A stretch of 64,000 nucleotides of DNA from Streptomyces sp. TP-A0356 (GCF_001417775.1 NZ_BBZJ01000016.1:310001-374000); one strand, 5' to 3'; shown: positions 44,241 to 53,480, counted from the stretch's first letter. The notes: generated from the sequence alone by a model not told the origin. Made by a program: numbers and translations.

Positions 44241-45562
44241 CCGAAGTGCTCCTCCTGCTGGTGGCGGTCCTGCTCTCGCTCGCCTGCGGTGTCTTCGTCG
44301 CGGCGGAGTTCTCACTCACCACGGTCGAGCGAGGCGAGCTGGAGCGCGCCGTGGAGCGCGGCGAACGCGGCGCGGCGGGGGCCCTCAAGGCTGCGCGGAA
44401 TCTGACGTTCCAGCTCTCCGGCGCCCAGCTCGGCATCACGGTCACCAACCTGGTGGTCGGCATGCTCTCCGAGCCGTCGATCGCCAGGCTGATCGCGGGC
44501 CCGCTGCGCTCGCTGGGCGTGCCGCGCTCCGCCGCCACGTCCGTCGCCCTGGTCATCGGCACGGCACTGTCGACGGTGTTCCTGATGGTGGTCGGTGAGC
44601 TGGTGCCCAAGAACTGGGCGATCTCCTCACCGCTCGCGGTGGCCAAGCGGGTGGCCACGCCGTTGCGCTGGTTCAGCATCGCCTTCCGCCCGTTCATCAC
44701 GCATCTCAACAACACGGCCAACCACATGGTGCGCCGCCTCGGTCTCGAACCGGCGGAGGAACTGGCCTCCGCACGCGGCCCCCAGGAACTGGTGGCCCTC
44801 GCCCGGCACTCGGCGAAGGAGGGCGCACTGGAGTCGGACACCGCCGAGCTGTTCGTGCGCACCCTCAACCTCGCCGACCTGACCGCGGAGAACGTGATGA
44901 CCCCGCGTGTCCAGGTCGTCGCTCTGGACGTCCAGGCGACCTGCGAGGACGTGGCGAACGCGACGCGCGCGACGGGTCTGTCGCGCTTCCCCGTCTACCG
45001 CGGCAACCTCGACTCGGTCGTCGGCATCGCGCACATCAAGGACTGCTTGGCCGTGCCCGACGAGGAGCGGCCCCACCGTCCGGTCACAGAGATCATGCGC
45101 GAACCGCTGTTCGTCCCCGCGCCCCTCACCGTCGACCGACTGCTGGACCGGCTCTCCGGCAAGAACACCATGGCCGTCGTCATCGACGAGTACGGCGGCA
45201 CGGCCGGGGTCGTGACGCTGGAGGACATCGTGGAGGAGGTCGTCGGCGAGGTGCGCGACGAGCACGACCCGCACGAGACGCCCGATCTGGCCCCGGCGGG
45301 CACGGACACCGCGGGCCGCGGGCTGTTCTCGGCCGACGGCTCGGCCCGCATCGACCAGCTCATCCGGATCGGGCTGAGGGTGCCCGAGGGCCCGTACGAG
45401 ACGCTGGCCGGGCTCCTCGCCACCAAACTGGGCCGGATACCGGTCAAGGGCGACAGCGTCGAGGTCGACGGCTGGCGCCTCGACGTGGTGGACGCGTCGG
45501 GGCACCGGGCCGCGCGGGTGCTGATGCACGCGCCGCCCGCCGGACAGGAGGGGGAGCTGTGA
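44237..45562 (+). CDS. CNNM/CorC-type hemolysin-family membrane protein
   Basis: A 441-residue protein with an N-terminal CNNM (DUF21) domain of about four helices (LLLLVAVLLSLACGVFVAAEF, in part), tandem CBS domains (MTPRVQVVALDVQATCEDV and FVPAPLTVDRLLDRLSG, in part) and a C-terminal CorC_HlyC transporter-associated domain (ARIDQLIRIGLRVPEGPYETLAGLL, in part). Such proteins are implicated in magnesium or cobalt efflux. GGAGGTGA precedes the ATG. The paralogous next gene overlaps by GTGA, so the two may form a heteromer. Confidence 0.92.
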   Translation: MTEVLLLLVAVLLSLACGVFVAAEFSLTTVERGELERAVERGERGAAGALKAARNLTFQLSGAQLGITVTNLVVGMLSEPSIARLIAGPLRSLGVPRSAATSVALVIGTALSTVFLMVVGELVPKNWAISSPLAVAKRVATPLRWFSIAFRPFITHLNNTANHMVRRLGLEPAEELASARGPQELVALARHSAKEGALESDTAELFVRTLNLADLTAENVMTPRVQVVALDVQATCEDVANATRATGLSRFPVYRGNLDSVVGIAHIKDCLAVPDEERPHRPVTEIMREPLFVPAPLTVDRLLDRLSGKNTMAVVIDEYGGTAGVVTLEDIVEEVVGEVRDEHDPHETPDLAPAGTDTAGRGLFSADGSARIDQLIRIGLRVPEGPYETLAGLLATKLGRIPVKGDSVEVDGWRLDVVDASGHRAARVLMHAPPAGQEGEL

Positions 45563-46572
45563 CCGTCGTCCAGCTGCTGATCGGTCTGCTGACGCTCGTC
45601 GTGAACGCCTTCTTCGTCGGCGCCGAGTTCGCGCTGATCTCCGTACGCCGCAGCCAGATCGAGCCGCACGCCGAGGCGGGCGACCGCCGGGCGCGCAGCG
45701 TGCTGTGGGGCCTGGAGCACGTGTCGGCGCTGCTGGCGGCCGCGCAGCTCGGCATCACCCTGTGCACCCTGGTCCTCGGTGTGGTCGCCGAGCCCGCCAT
45801 CGAGCATCTGCTGGAGCCGGTGTTCCACGCGGTGGGCGTCCCGCACGGCGCGGGCCGCGCGGTGTCGTTCGTGATCGCGCTGACGCTGGCGACGTATCTG
45901 CACATGCTGCTCGGCGAAATGGTGCCGAAGAACATCGCGCTCGCGGAGCCGGTGCGCCTCGCGCTGCTGCTCGGCCCTCCGCTGGTCGGCCTGGCCCGCA
46001 CGCTGCGCCCGGTGATCTTCACCGTGAACGCCTTCGCGAACACGCTGCTCAAGCTGTTGCGCGTGGAGAGGAAGGACGAGGTCACGTCCACCTTCTCGGA
46101 CGACGAACTGGCGCTGCTCGTCAAGGACTCCACCGAGGCCGGACTCATCGACAACCGCGCCCAGGAGCGACTGCACGACGCGCTGGAACTGGGCCGCAGA
46201 CCCGTGCGCGACGTGGTGGTACCGCTGGAGCGCGTCGTCTACGCGCGCCTGGGCATCACGCCGGAGGAGCTGGAGCGGCTGTCGGCCGAGTCCGGGTTCT
46301 CCCGCTTCCCGGTCGTGGACGAGGGCCGCCGGATCGTCGGCTATCTGCACGTCAAGGACGCGCTGGACGCCACGCCTCGGGACAGGCCGTTCCGGCTGCG
46401 GGACCTGCGTCCCATTCCCCGGGTGCGCGAGGACACACCGCTGGACGACGTGCTCACCGCGATGCGCGCCGGCCGTACGCACCTGGCGGCGGTCCTGGGC
46501 GAGGACGGACGGCTGGCGGGTCTGGTGACGATGGAGGACGTGCTGCGGGAGCTGTTCGGCCTGCGGACCTGA
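45559..46572 (+). CDS. CNNM/CorC-type membrane protein, second paralogue
   Basis: A 337-residue paralogue of the upstream protein. It has the CNNM domain (VVNAFFVGAEFALISVRRSQ; GEMVPKNIALAEPVR), one CBS pair (SGFSRFPVVDEGRRIVGYLHV, in part; AAVLGEDGRLAGLVTMEDVL, in part) but lacks the CorC_HlyC domain. The GTG start overlaps the previous stop. It lacks a long C-terminal extension, typical of the second member of such pairs. Confidence 0.92.
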   Translation: MTVVQLLIGLLTLVVNAFFVGAEFALISVRRSQIEPHAEAGDRRARSVLWGLEHVSALLAAAQLGITLCTLVLGVVAEPAIEHLLEPVFHAVGVPHGAGRAVSFVIALTLATYLHMLLGEMVPKNIALAEPVRLALLLGPPLVGLARTLRPVIFTVNAFANTLLKLLRVERKDEVTSTFSDDELALLVKDSTEAGLIDNRAQERLHDALELGRRPVRDVVVPLERVVYARLGITPEELERLSAESGFSRFPVVDEGRRIVGYLHVKDALDATPRDRPFRLRDLRPIPRVREDTPLDDVLTAMRAGRTHLAAVLGEDGRLAGLVTMEDVLRELFGLRT

Positions 46573-46672
46573 CCGCCTCCCGGCCGCCGCGCGCGGCCGG
46601 GAAGGGAGTCCGCGCGGTGCGGACCGCCTCCCGGCCGCCGCGCGCGGCCGGGGAGGGAGTCCGCGCGGTGCG
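46571..46672 (+). repeat. 51-bp tandem duplication containing a terminator hairpin
   Basis: Two 51-bp units, identical but for one base, begin just before the stop codon end of the second CNNM gene. Each contains CCCGGCCGC-CGCGC-GCGGCCGGG, a 9-bp stem (46579-46601 and 46630-46652). The duplication therefore doubles the probable terminator of the CNNM operon. Confidence 0.85.
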
Positions 46673-46721
46673 CGGGGCGACCGACCGGCGGGTATGCCGC
46701 CGGGATACCATCGACGGCGCC

Positions 46722-47561
46722 ATGCAGACGAACCCCACGTACAGCAGCCTGGTCGCGGTCGGCGACTCCTTCACCGAGGGCATGTCGGACCTGCTGCCCG
46801 ACGGCTCCTACCGCGGCTGGGCCGATGTCCTGGCGAGCCGGATGGCCGCACGGACACCCGGATTCCGGTATGCCAACCTCGCCGTGCGCGGCAAGCTGAT
46901 CCAGCAGATCGTCGACGAGCAGGTGGACGTCGCCGCCGCCATGCGACCGGATGTGATCACACTGGTCGGCGGTCTCAACGACACCCTGCGACCCAAGTGC
47001 GACATGGGCCGCGTACGGGCACTGCTGACCGAGGCCGTGGAGCGGCTGGCCCCGTCGTGCACGCAGCTCGTGCTGATGCGCAGCCCCGGCCGTCAGGGGC
47101 CGGTCCTGGAGCGCTTCCGGCCCCGCATGGAGGAGCTGTTCGCATGCGTCGACGAGCTCGCCGAGCGGCACGGCGCGCTCGTGGTCGATCTGTACGGGGC
47201 GGCGTCGCTCGCCGACCCGCGCCTGTGGGACGTGGACCGGCTGCACCTCACGGGCGAGGGGCACCGCCGGGTGGCGGAAGCCGTGTGGCAGACGCTCGGG
47301 CACGAGGCGGAGGATACGGAGTGGCGTACGCCGCCGGCCCCGACCGCGCCGCCTAGATGGCTCGCCCGACGGAGCGCGGACGTCCGTTTCACCCGGCAGC
47401 ATCTGCTGCCGTGGATAGGACGGCGGCTGACCGGCCGTTCCTCGGGCGACGGCCGGACAGGCGCCCACTTCAGCGCTGAGCTGGGCAAAGCCTTCTGGGT
47501 CACCCCCGCGGACCACACAAACCCGGGCGCTGTGACGGACTGGCGACGGGTGGGGCCCTGA
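46722..47561 (+). CDS. SGNH/GDSL-type hydrolase
   Basis: A 279-residue SGNH esterase-like protein without a signal peptide. Block I is AVGDSFTEGMSD, block III is GGLNDTLRP and block V is DRLHLTGEGH, giving the Ser, Gly/Asn and Asp-His catalytic set. The ATG at 46722 lies after GATACCAT, a possible -10. The C-terminal 70 residues are basic and variable. This is the last gene before the accessory island; in S. coelicolor purB follows, as far as I recall. Confidence 0.9.
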   Translation: MQTNPTYSSLVAVGDSFTEGMSDLLPDGSYRGWADVLASRMAARTPGFRYANLAVRGKLIQQIVDEQVDVAAAMRPDVITLVGGLNDTLRPKCDMGRVRALLTEAVERLAPSCTQLVLMRSPGRQGPVLERFRPRMEELFACVDELAERHGALVVDLYGAASLADPRLWDVDRLHLTGEGHRRVAEAVWQTLGHEAEDTEWRTPPAPTAPPRWLARRSADVRFTRQHLLPWIGRRLTGRSSGDGRTGAHFSAELGKAFWVTPADHTNPGAVTDWRRVGP

Positions 47562-47575
47562 CCCGGAGCCTCCCC

Positions 47576-48472
47576 TCAAACGCCCTTCAGAACACGATCA
47601 AGTGCCGCCCGGCCTAGAGGTCCCCAGTTCGGCTTGCCGCCGGGAAGACCCCGATCTCCGTTCTGCCCCATGAGCATCAGGAAGAGGCTCTTCATCGCGG
47701 CCAGCCCGCGGGCACGCCGGATCGCCGCGATGTCCGCATGCGCATACATGTCGAAGAACCGTGAGGCCGTGCCCGCGGGGAGCAGCACCCATGCGGCGGC
47801 GAGGTCCCACGCCGGATCGCCGGCGAACATGTCACCGAAGTCGACGATGCCCGAGAGCGTTCCGTCCGAGACGACGACGTTCGCGGGATGGAGGTCGCCA
47901 TGCACCCACACCGGCGGGCCCTCCCACGCCTGGGCCGCCACGGCGTCGTCCCAGACGGCCCGGACGTCGGCAGCGACGTCATCGGGAGCAACGGCCTGGA
48001 AGAAGTTCTCGAAGCCGTCCGTGCAGTTCCTGGGATGGGCACCGCGGTGCGTAGCGATCGGCGCCTCGGCGGGCGCCTCCACATGGAGCGCCCGGAGGAA
48101 GCCCGCCAGTGTCTCGGCCGCGTGGTCGCCGCGGCTGATCGAGCCGTGGTCCAGCGGCTCGCCGGGAACCCACGTCATCACGGTCCAGTGCTTGGGAAAA
48201 CGCTCGGACGGTTCGCCGAACCGCACCGGGGTCGGCACCGGGAGCGGCAGGCGCGGGGCCAGCACGGGTAGCCACCGCCGCTCCTTGAGCTGGAGCTCCG
48301 GGGTGGGGTCCATGCGCTGCATGCGCACCGCCAACTGGTCGCCGACGCGCCACATCTGGTTACCCCAGCCGCCCGGCACCTCGCGGATGACCAGCCCTGC
48401 AAGGTCTGGATGTTGCTCACGCAGCAGGTCGCGGACCAGGTCTGCGGTGATCTCGATCTCGGCGTCGGTCAT
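47576..48472 (-). CDS. Aminoglycoside phosphotransferase-family kinase
   Basis: A 298-residue kinase-like protein of the APH family. The catalytic loop is VWVHGDLHPANVVV and the metal-binding region VDFGDMFAGDPAWDLAAAWV. The nucleotide-binding Lys region is weak (DQLAVRMQRMD). Family members phosphorylate aminoglycosides, macrolides or small metabolites such as homoserine; the substrate here cannot be told. It is convergent with the SGNH hydrolase gene. It may serve resistance or a metabolic role for the neighbouring biosynthetic genes. Confidence 0.88.
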   Translation of the reverse strand: MTDAEIEITADLVRDLLREQHPDLAGLVIREVPGGWGNQMWRVGDQLAVRMQRMDPTPELQLKERRWLPVLAPRLPLPVPTPVRFGEPSERFPKHWTVMTWVPGEPLDHGSISRGDHAAETLAGFLRALHVEAPAEAPIATHRGAHPRNCTDGFENFFQAVAPDDVAADVRAVWDDAVAAQAWEGPPVWVHGDLHPANVVVSDGTLSGIVDFGDMFAGDPAWDLAAAWVLLPAGTASRFFDMYAHADIAAIRRARGLAAMKSLFLMLMGQNGDRGLPGGKPNWGPLGRAALDRVLKGV

Positions 48473-48630
48473 GCGAAGTCACAGTACTGATGCGGCAGGC
48501 GGAGCGGCTCTCGCTCTCCGGAACATCGCACCGTGATACCTCTGGCATCACCGATTCGGTTCCAGAGAGCTGCAGATCAGAGGCTACGGGACGGACCGGC
48601 CCCAAAGTTCGGACAAGCCTCAGGCCAAGC

Positions 48631-48870
48631 GGCGACGACCAGCCCGGCGTCGTGGCGCTCTCCCATCGCATAGCCGAGCGGGCGCCGGGAGAAGAGGTCG
48701 ATGACCGTGGCCGGATACAGCTTGCCCTCCTCGGTCTCGATCTCCGTCATCTCCCCGCACCAGACCAGGTCGGGCGCCTCGGCGGTGAAGTCCCGCTGCA
48801 CGACGTCCGGGCTCGCCAGCCGCTTCCCTGGCTGCCAACTCCCCTGCAGTTCGGCCCATGTCGTCTGGGC
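48631..48870 (-). pseudogene. IS3-family transposase fragment
   Basis: The minus strand encodes an internal piece of an IS3-type OrfB DDE transposase: VQRDFTAEAPDLVWCGEMTE and VIDLFSRRPLGYAMGERHDA. Homology stops after GLVVAA at about 48631, and the C-terminal part with the last Glu is absent, as is the N-terminus. The first catalytic Asp appears as Glu (WCGEMTEI rather than GDITEI). No terminal inverted repeats were seen. It abuts the start of the radical SAM gene. Confidence 0.75.
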
Positions 48871-48891
48871 CCGTTCATGCATGATGACGGG

Positions 48892-50232
48892 ATGAACCAT
48901 AGCGACCAGCGCTTCCACGTCATCGTGCTGTCGAACTTCGCGAGGGGCTTCGACAAGTACGCGTTCGCTTACGGTAAGGCGGGGATTCCGGAGAGTACCT
49001 ATCCCGACCGGTTCCACCTGCTGACCCGTGCGGACTTGGGAATCGGCATCGGCAAGGCGCGACGCCTGCTGGACCGGCTGGCCATTCCGGGCGACCGGCT
49101 GCTGGTGCTGGAAACCATGGTGGACCCCGACAAGCTGGTGCCCAACGTGTCGACCGGCCTCGGCATGGAACTGCACGAGGCTCGCATCCGGTTGTCAGCA
49201 GTCCACGAGCTCGACCAAGCAGGCGACGAGTTCACTCTGCGCCCGACAACCGTCGAGGATGCGATGGCGGCCTCCCTGCACCTGCACGGATCGGCACAGC
49301 GTCGCTACGCCGACACGCGACCGCGCTCGGTTTCGCTTCTGCCGGTCGCCTCCGCCTGCCAAGCCCGGTGTTCGTTCTGCTTCTCCTCGGCTTCGATCTC
49401 CAGCGACCAAGCGCCGGCACGGGTCCCGTGGGACGCGGTCGCCCAGTGGCTGGAGCGCGCCCGTGCGGCGGGTGCCGAGCGTGCAGTGATCACCGGCGGC
49501 GGGGAGCCCACGCTCATACCGTTCGAACAGCAGCTGCGACTGGTGTCCGCCTGCTCGGCTGCCTTCCCGAAGGTCGTCCTGATCACCAACGCGCACACCC
49601 TGGCGAAAGGCCGGCACGATGGCCGGGCCGACCGCCTCGCAGCCCTGAGCGCCGCAGGCCTGAGCGTGCTGGCGGTTTCCCGGCACCATCACGACGACGC
49701 CGTCAGCGAGCGGCTGATGATGCTGCGCACACCGGTGAGCTCCGTGATCGACACCTGGCGCGTGGAACGTCACCGCTGGCCGGGGCTGCGGATGAGGCTG
49801 ATCTGCGTGCTCCAGCACGGCGGCGTCGACGACGCGGCCGGGGTCGCCGACTACCTTTCGTGGGCCGCGGCTCTCGGCGTCGAGGAAGTCTGCTTCAAAG
49901 AGCTCTACGTATCCACCAGCACCGAGTCGCTCTACTTCGACCGCGCCGCGAACGTCTGGAGCCGAGAGCACCAGGTGTCGCTGTCCATCGTCACCCGGTT
50001 CGTCGAGCAGCGTGGCTTCGAACTGGCGAGCCGCCTGCCCTGGGGCGCGCCGGTCTACCACGGCAGCTGGGACGGACGGCCGATGCGGATCGCCGCATAC
50101 ACCGAGCCCAGCCTGCTCTGGGAACGCACCAGCGGGATCGCACGCAGCTGGAACGTCATGGCCGACGGACGCTGCTACGCCTCCCTGGAGGACCGGGCCA
50201 GCGAGATCGTGCCGGAAGGTGCGGCGGCATGA
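48892..50232 (+). CDS. Radical SAM protein of unknown function
   Basis: A 446-residue radical SAM enzyme. The cluster-binding cysteines are C156, C160 and C163 (ASACQARCSFCFSS) and the SAM-binding GGE-type motif is TGGGEPTL (201-208). The first 140 residues form a separate domain of unknown type (HVIVLSNFARGFDKYAFAYG, later GMELHEARIRLSAVHELDQA). No clear C-terminal SPASM cysteine cluster is present, only a few Cys near the end. ATG 48892 is preferred; the ribosome binding site is weak. The stop overlaps the next gene as ATGA. The substrate is unknown; see the findings. Confidence 0.88.
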   Translation: MNHSDQRFHVIVLSNFARGFDKYAFAYGKAGIPESTYPDRFHLLTRADLGIGIGKARRLLDRLAIPGDRLLVLETMVDPDKLVPNVSTGLGMELHEARIRLSAVHELDQAGDEFTLRPTTVEDAMAASLHLHGSAQRRYADTRPRSVSLLPVASACQARCSFCFSSASISSDQAPARVPWDAVAQWLERARAAGAERAVITGGGEPTLIPFEQQLRLVSACSAAFPKVVLITNAHTLAKGRHDGRADRLAALSAAGLSVLAVSRHHHDDAVSERLMMLRTPVSSVIDTWRVERHRWPGLRMRLICVLQHGGVDDAAGVADYLSWAAALGVEEVCFKELYVSTSTESLYFDRAANVWSREHQVSLSIVTRFVEQRGFELASRLPWGAPVYHGSWDGRPMRIAAYTEPSLLWERTSGIARSWNVMADGRCYASLEDRASEIVPEGAAA

Positions 50233-51245
50233 GGTTCGAGGAGTTCCAGGAATTCCGGCAGCGCCGGCTCAGTGCTTCCTCGTCGCTTCTGGACGCCGCC
50301 GAGACCAACGTGTACCGGGCGCTTGCTCCGATGCGACCGGAACCGCCGACCGACATGAGTACGGTGCACCGGTGCGATCTCGCCCGTGCCTGGCTGCGGC
50401 GCTTCGAGCTGCCGGAAGAGTGGTCCGGCCACGCCATGGTCTGTCGAGGGGTCCGGCACGGGCTCGGTGTGGTGTTCCACTGGCTGCGCGCCGTGCAAGC
50501 GCGGTTGTGGCTGCCCAGCGACGTCTACCCGGTTTACTTCGAGCTGGCCCGCGCTGCGGGCCTGGCGCCCGCGTCCTACCCGACGCTGCCGGCGCCGACC
50601 CTGCCGAGGTCGTCGGCGGACCACCGGCCCGAATACCTGCTGCTCGCCAACCCCAGCAAGCCGCTCGGCCGGTACCTGTCCGATGCCGAGTGCGCCGCGG
50701 TGATTTCGTGGTTGCGGGAATCACCACGCCGCCGCCTGCTGATCGACAGCGTCTACGACCTGGGAGCCCCGTTCGCTGTCGGCACACGGCGATTGCTGGA
50801 CACCGGTTGCGCGGTCCTACTGCATTCGGTCACCAAGGGATGGCTGTGGCCACGCACATTCGGCGTGGTCCTGCTGGGTCCGGCGCAAGCCGAATTGGCC
50901 GAAGCGTTCCGGGCGGATCCGCCGACGTCGACTCAGCTGAGGCTCGCCGACCGCCTGCTGACCGAGCACAGCGACGTGCCCCGGCAGGTCGTCGACGAAC
51001 TGGCCGCACGGGCTGGGCGGTTGTTCGAACGGTTGCCGGACGAGGTGCTCGGGGCGATTCCCACGGCGAGCCGGACGTGTCCCGGCAACTATTTCTTCCC
51101 GGTTGAAATCCCAGCGGAGACGCTCCAGCGTGAGTGCGGCGTGCTCGCGATGCCGGTCAGCGTGTTCGGGGAGAGCAGTTGGTCCGGCTCCATCCTGACC
51201 AGCCTTGCTGACGCTTTCGGCCCGACGCCGGCGGTGGCGCGATGA
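50229..51245 (+). CDS. PLP-dependent aminotransferase-like enzyme (fold type I)
   Basis: A 338-residue class I/II aminotransferase-like protein. Its PLP residues can be placed at Asn141 (LANPSKPLGRYL), Asp173 (LLIDSVYDLGA) and Lys203 (LLHSVTKGWLWPRTFG). The N-terminal 60 residues are atypical and helical, and the protein is shorter than most aminotransferases (380-400 residues). Start and stop overlap the radical SAM and methyltransferase genes as ATGA, so the three are translated together. The reaction may be amino transfer, decarboxylation or cleavage; the family alone does not decide. Confidence 0.82.
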   Translation: MRFEEFQEFRQRRLSASSSLLDAAETNVYRALAPMRPEPPTDMSTVHRCDLARAWLRRFELPEEWSGHAMVCRGVRHGLGVVFHWLRAVQARLWLPSDVYPVYFELARAAGLAPASYPTLPAPTLPRSSADHRPEYLLLANPSKPLGRYLSDAECAAVISWLRESPRRRLLIDSVYDLGAPFAVGTRRLLDTGCAVLLHSVTKGWLWPRTFGVVLLGPAQAELAEAFRADPPTSTQLRLADRLLTEHSDVPRQVVDELAARAGRLFERLPDEVLGAIPTASRTCPGNYFFPVEIPAETLQRECGVLAMPVSVFGESSWSGSILTSLADAFGPTPAVAR

Positions 51246-52051
51246 AGCCACTGGAGGACCTGGCCGTATACGACGATGCGGACTTCTACGATCAGGAGTT
51301 CACCGCGCGCACCCACGACATCCCGTTCTTCCTCGGCCAAGCAGTCCGGGCGGGCGGTCCGGTCCTGGAGGTGGCCTGCGGAACCGGGCGCATCACCCTG
51401 CCGATCGCGCGGGCGGGTGTCGAGGTCACAGGGCTTGACATCATGCCCTCGATGCTTGCGCGTGCCCGTCAGCGGGCCGAGGACGAGCGACTGCCAGTCG
51501 AGTGGCTGGAACAGGACTGCCGAGACATCCGCTCTGACAGGCGCTTCGCCCTGGTGTTCTCGGCAACCAACGCGATGCAGCACCTGCACGACCTGGATTC
51601 CGTGGTCGCGTTCCTCGCCTCGGCGCGAAACGTGCTGCGACCAGGCGGGACCCTGATCCTGGACGTGTTCAACCCCGACATGGCCAAGCTGTGCCGGGTC
51701 CCCGAGTCGCCCTACCACCACAAGTCGGTCGCGGACGTGGACGGGGCGATACTCGACGTGCGAGCGACGACCAGCTACGACGCCGCCGCCCAAGTGCTGC
51801 GCTTCACGCTGGACTATCTACGCGACGGCGCGTGCGTACGCACCAAGAAAGTCAGCATGCGCTGCTTCTTTCCCGAGGAACTCTTGGCGCTCTGCCGGCT
51901 GGCCGGTCTCGACGTCGCGCAGCGCTACGGGGACTACGATCAATCCCCGTTCACGAGCACCTCGCCGAAGCAGCTCCTGTTCTGCCACTCCCAATCCGCC
52001 AACGGCCAGATCGGCGATCCGCCGACGGTACCGGTCATCCATCCGAGCTGA
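51242..52051 (+). CDS. Class I SAM-dependent methyltransferase (third gene of the radical SAM operon)
   Basis: A 269-residue methyltransferase. SAM motif I is VLEVACGTGRITLPIA, then VTGLDIMPSML; the post-I region is FALVFSATNAMQHLHDLD, followed by VLRPGGTLILDVFNP. It resembles small-molecule methyltransferases of the Methyltransf_25/11 group. Its start overlaps the PLP-enzyme stop. With the two upstream genes it suggests a short biosynthetic pathway producing a methylated amine or amino-acid derivative, which is inference. Confidence 0.88.
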   Translation: MKPLEDLAVYDDADFYDQEFTARTHDIPFFLGQAVRAGGPVLEVACGTGRITLPIARAGVEVTGLDIMPSMLARARQRAEDERLPVEWLEQDCRDIRSDRRFALVFSATNAMQHLHDLDSVVAFLASARNVLRPGGTLILDVFNPDMAKLCRVPESPYHHKSVADVDGAILDVRATTSYDAAAQVLRFTLDYLRDGACVRTKKVSMRCFFPEELLALCRLAGLDVAQRYGDYDQSPFTSTSPKQLLFCHSQSANGQIGDPPTVPVIHPS

Positions 52052-52260
52052 GCCAGCACCGCATTCCGGGCAACATGCCTGTTCGGAGGCCGCACGAGCG
52101 GTGATCCTCGCTGTCGCCCCCGCGTTCCGGACTAGTTAACCTCATGGGTACACCGTCCGGCGACGGCCGCCCGGCCAAGCGCGCGGACCTGCTGCCGTAT
52201 GAGGGCCCGGCCGCCTAGCCGGCCGCCTGGAAGGACGGAACGCTTCGGAGGGAGTCTCGT

Positions 52261-52620
52261 GTGACCACCAAGGTGATCAACCTCAAGGGCCGCCTCCAGG
52301 AGTTCGGCCCCCGGCTGGAACACGCCCCAAAGGACGTGGTGTACGTCGGCCGCCGCATCACCAGGGGCGGCTGGGACCTCCCCCAGCACCCCCTGTACAA
52401 CCCGTTCCAGATCGACACCGCCAAGAAGAAGCACGACGGCACGCGCAACCAGGTGATGGCCAAGTACCGGGACCGCCTCATGGACCGCCCGGACCTGCTG
52501 GCCCTGGTGCCCGCACTGCGCGGCAGGACCCTGGCGTGCTGGTGCACTCCCGAACTGTGCCACGCGGACATCCTGGCGGAGATCGCGGACAGGCCCAAAG
52601 AACCCGGACACCGGTCGTAA
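52261..52620 (+). CDS. DUF4326 domain protein
   Basis: A 119-residue protein with the DUF4326 signature: VYVGRRITRGGWDLPQHPLY, NPFQ, and the C-terminal LACWCTPELCHADILAEIA (Cys-x5-Cys-His). DUF4326 proteins are common in actinophages and mobile elements; the biochemical role is unknown, though the Cys/His pair could bind metal. GTG at 52261 follows GGAGGGAG. A 24-codon frame just upstream (52144) is too short to support. Confidence 0.85.
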   Translation: MTTKVINLKGRLQEFGPRLEHAPKDVVYVGRRITRGGWDLPQHPLYNPFQIDTAKKKHDGTRNQVMAKYRDRLMDRPDLLALVPALRGRTLACWCTPELCHADILAEIADRPKEPGHRS

Positions 52621-52743
52621 CCTCGGATCCGCTGTTCACGCGCCGTCCGGCCGGGAGGTCCATCGCCCCGCGTGACGGCGGTCTCGTAGGTTCCGCCGAA
52701 TCGCCCCGTGGCGCTGGCCGGAGAGATCATCTCTCACAATTTC

Positions 52744-53480
52744 TCACGGTGCAGCCTGCGGGTCGCCGCCGTGGAAGGTGTCCCAAGCGGCAGCAGCGGC
52801 CCGCATGTCCTCTGCCGCAACGTGCACGTACTTCCTCTTCGTGAAGCTCGCGTTCGTGTGCCCCGCCCATGCGGCCAGCACGACGTCAGGAACCCCGTTC
52901 ACGGCGAGATAGGTCAGGCAGGAGTGCCGGGCGTCGTACAGGCGGACCTGCCGTAGCCCGAGCCGTCGCATCAGCCGGTAGGCGTGCTCACGTAGCTGGC
53001 GCGTGTTCAGCGCGACGCCGAGCTCATCGACTACGACGTAGCCCGTACCGGTGTACGCCTCCCCCGCTGCCAGCTTCTCGCGGGCCTGCTGGGCGCGGAA
53101 CCGCTTCAGCGACTCCAGCGCCTTCGAGGCAGCGGGAGGACGCGTTCGCCGGCCGCCGTCTTGGCGTCCTTCTCCAGCACCGTCCTGTTGCCGACCATCG
53201 TGCGGGTGTTGGTCATCTCGAGCGTGCCGAGCTGCAGGTCGATGTCCGTCCACCGCTGCCCGCAGACTTCCGCCGGTCGCAGGCCCATCAGGGACAGCAG
53301 CAGCGGCGCGTACAGGCGGTCGTCCTCGATGCCCTTGATGAACGTCTGCACCTCGTCGACGGTCCACGGCTTCGGCCGCTCCCGCTCCCGCTTGTCCGTC
53401 TTCTTGTCGGTCAGTGCCGCGCGCACGCACTGGGCAGGGCTGGGTGGTGTCCGGTGGCTCCCAAGCTGTCCACCCTGCAG
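52744..53480 (-). pseudogene. Tyrosine-type integrase remnant, truncated and frameshifted
   Basis: Two frames together encode the catalytic domain of a phage/AICE-type tyrosine recombinase. The upstream frame has PKPWTVDEVQTFIKGIEDD and the first Arg in LRPAEVCGQRWTDID. After about 53130 the frame changes to SKALESLKRFRAQQ, then YDARHSCLTYLAVNG, GHTNASFTKRKYVHV (with the probable Tyr nucleophile). The N-terminal core-binding domain is missing. The enzyme cannot be functional as read. Confidence 0.85.

Noticed and set aside
52144..52218. A 24-codon ORF before DUF4326
   Set aside because: It is too short, without a ribosome binding site or recognisable sequence.
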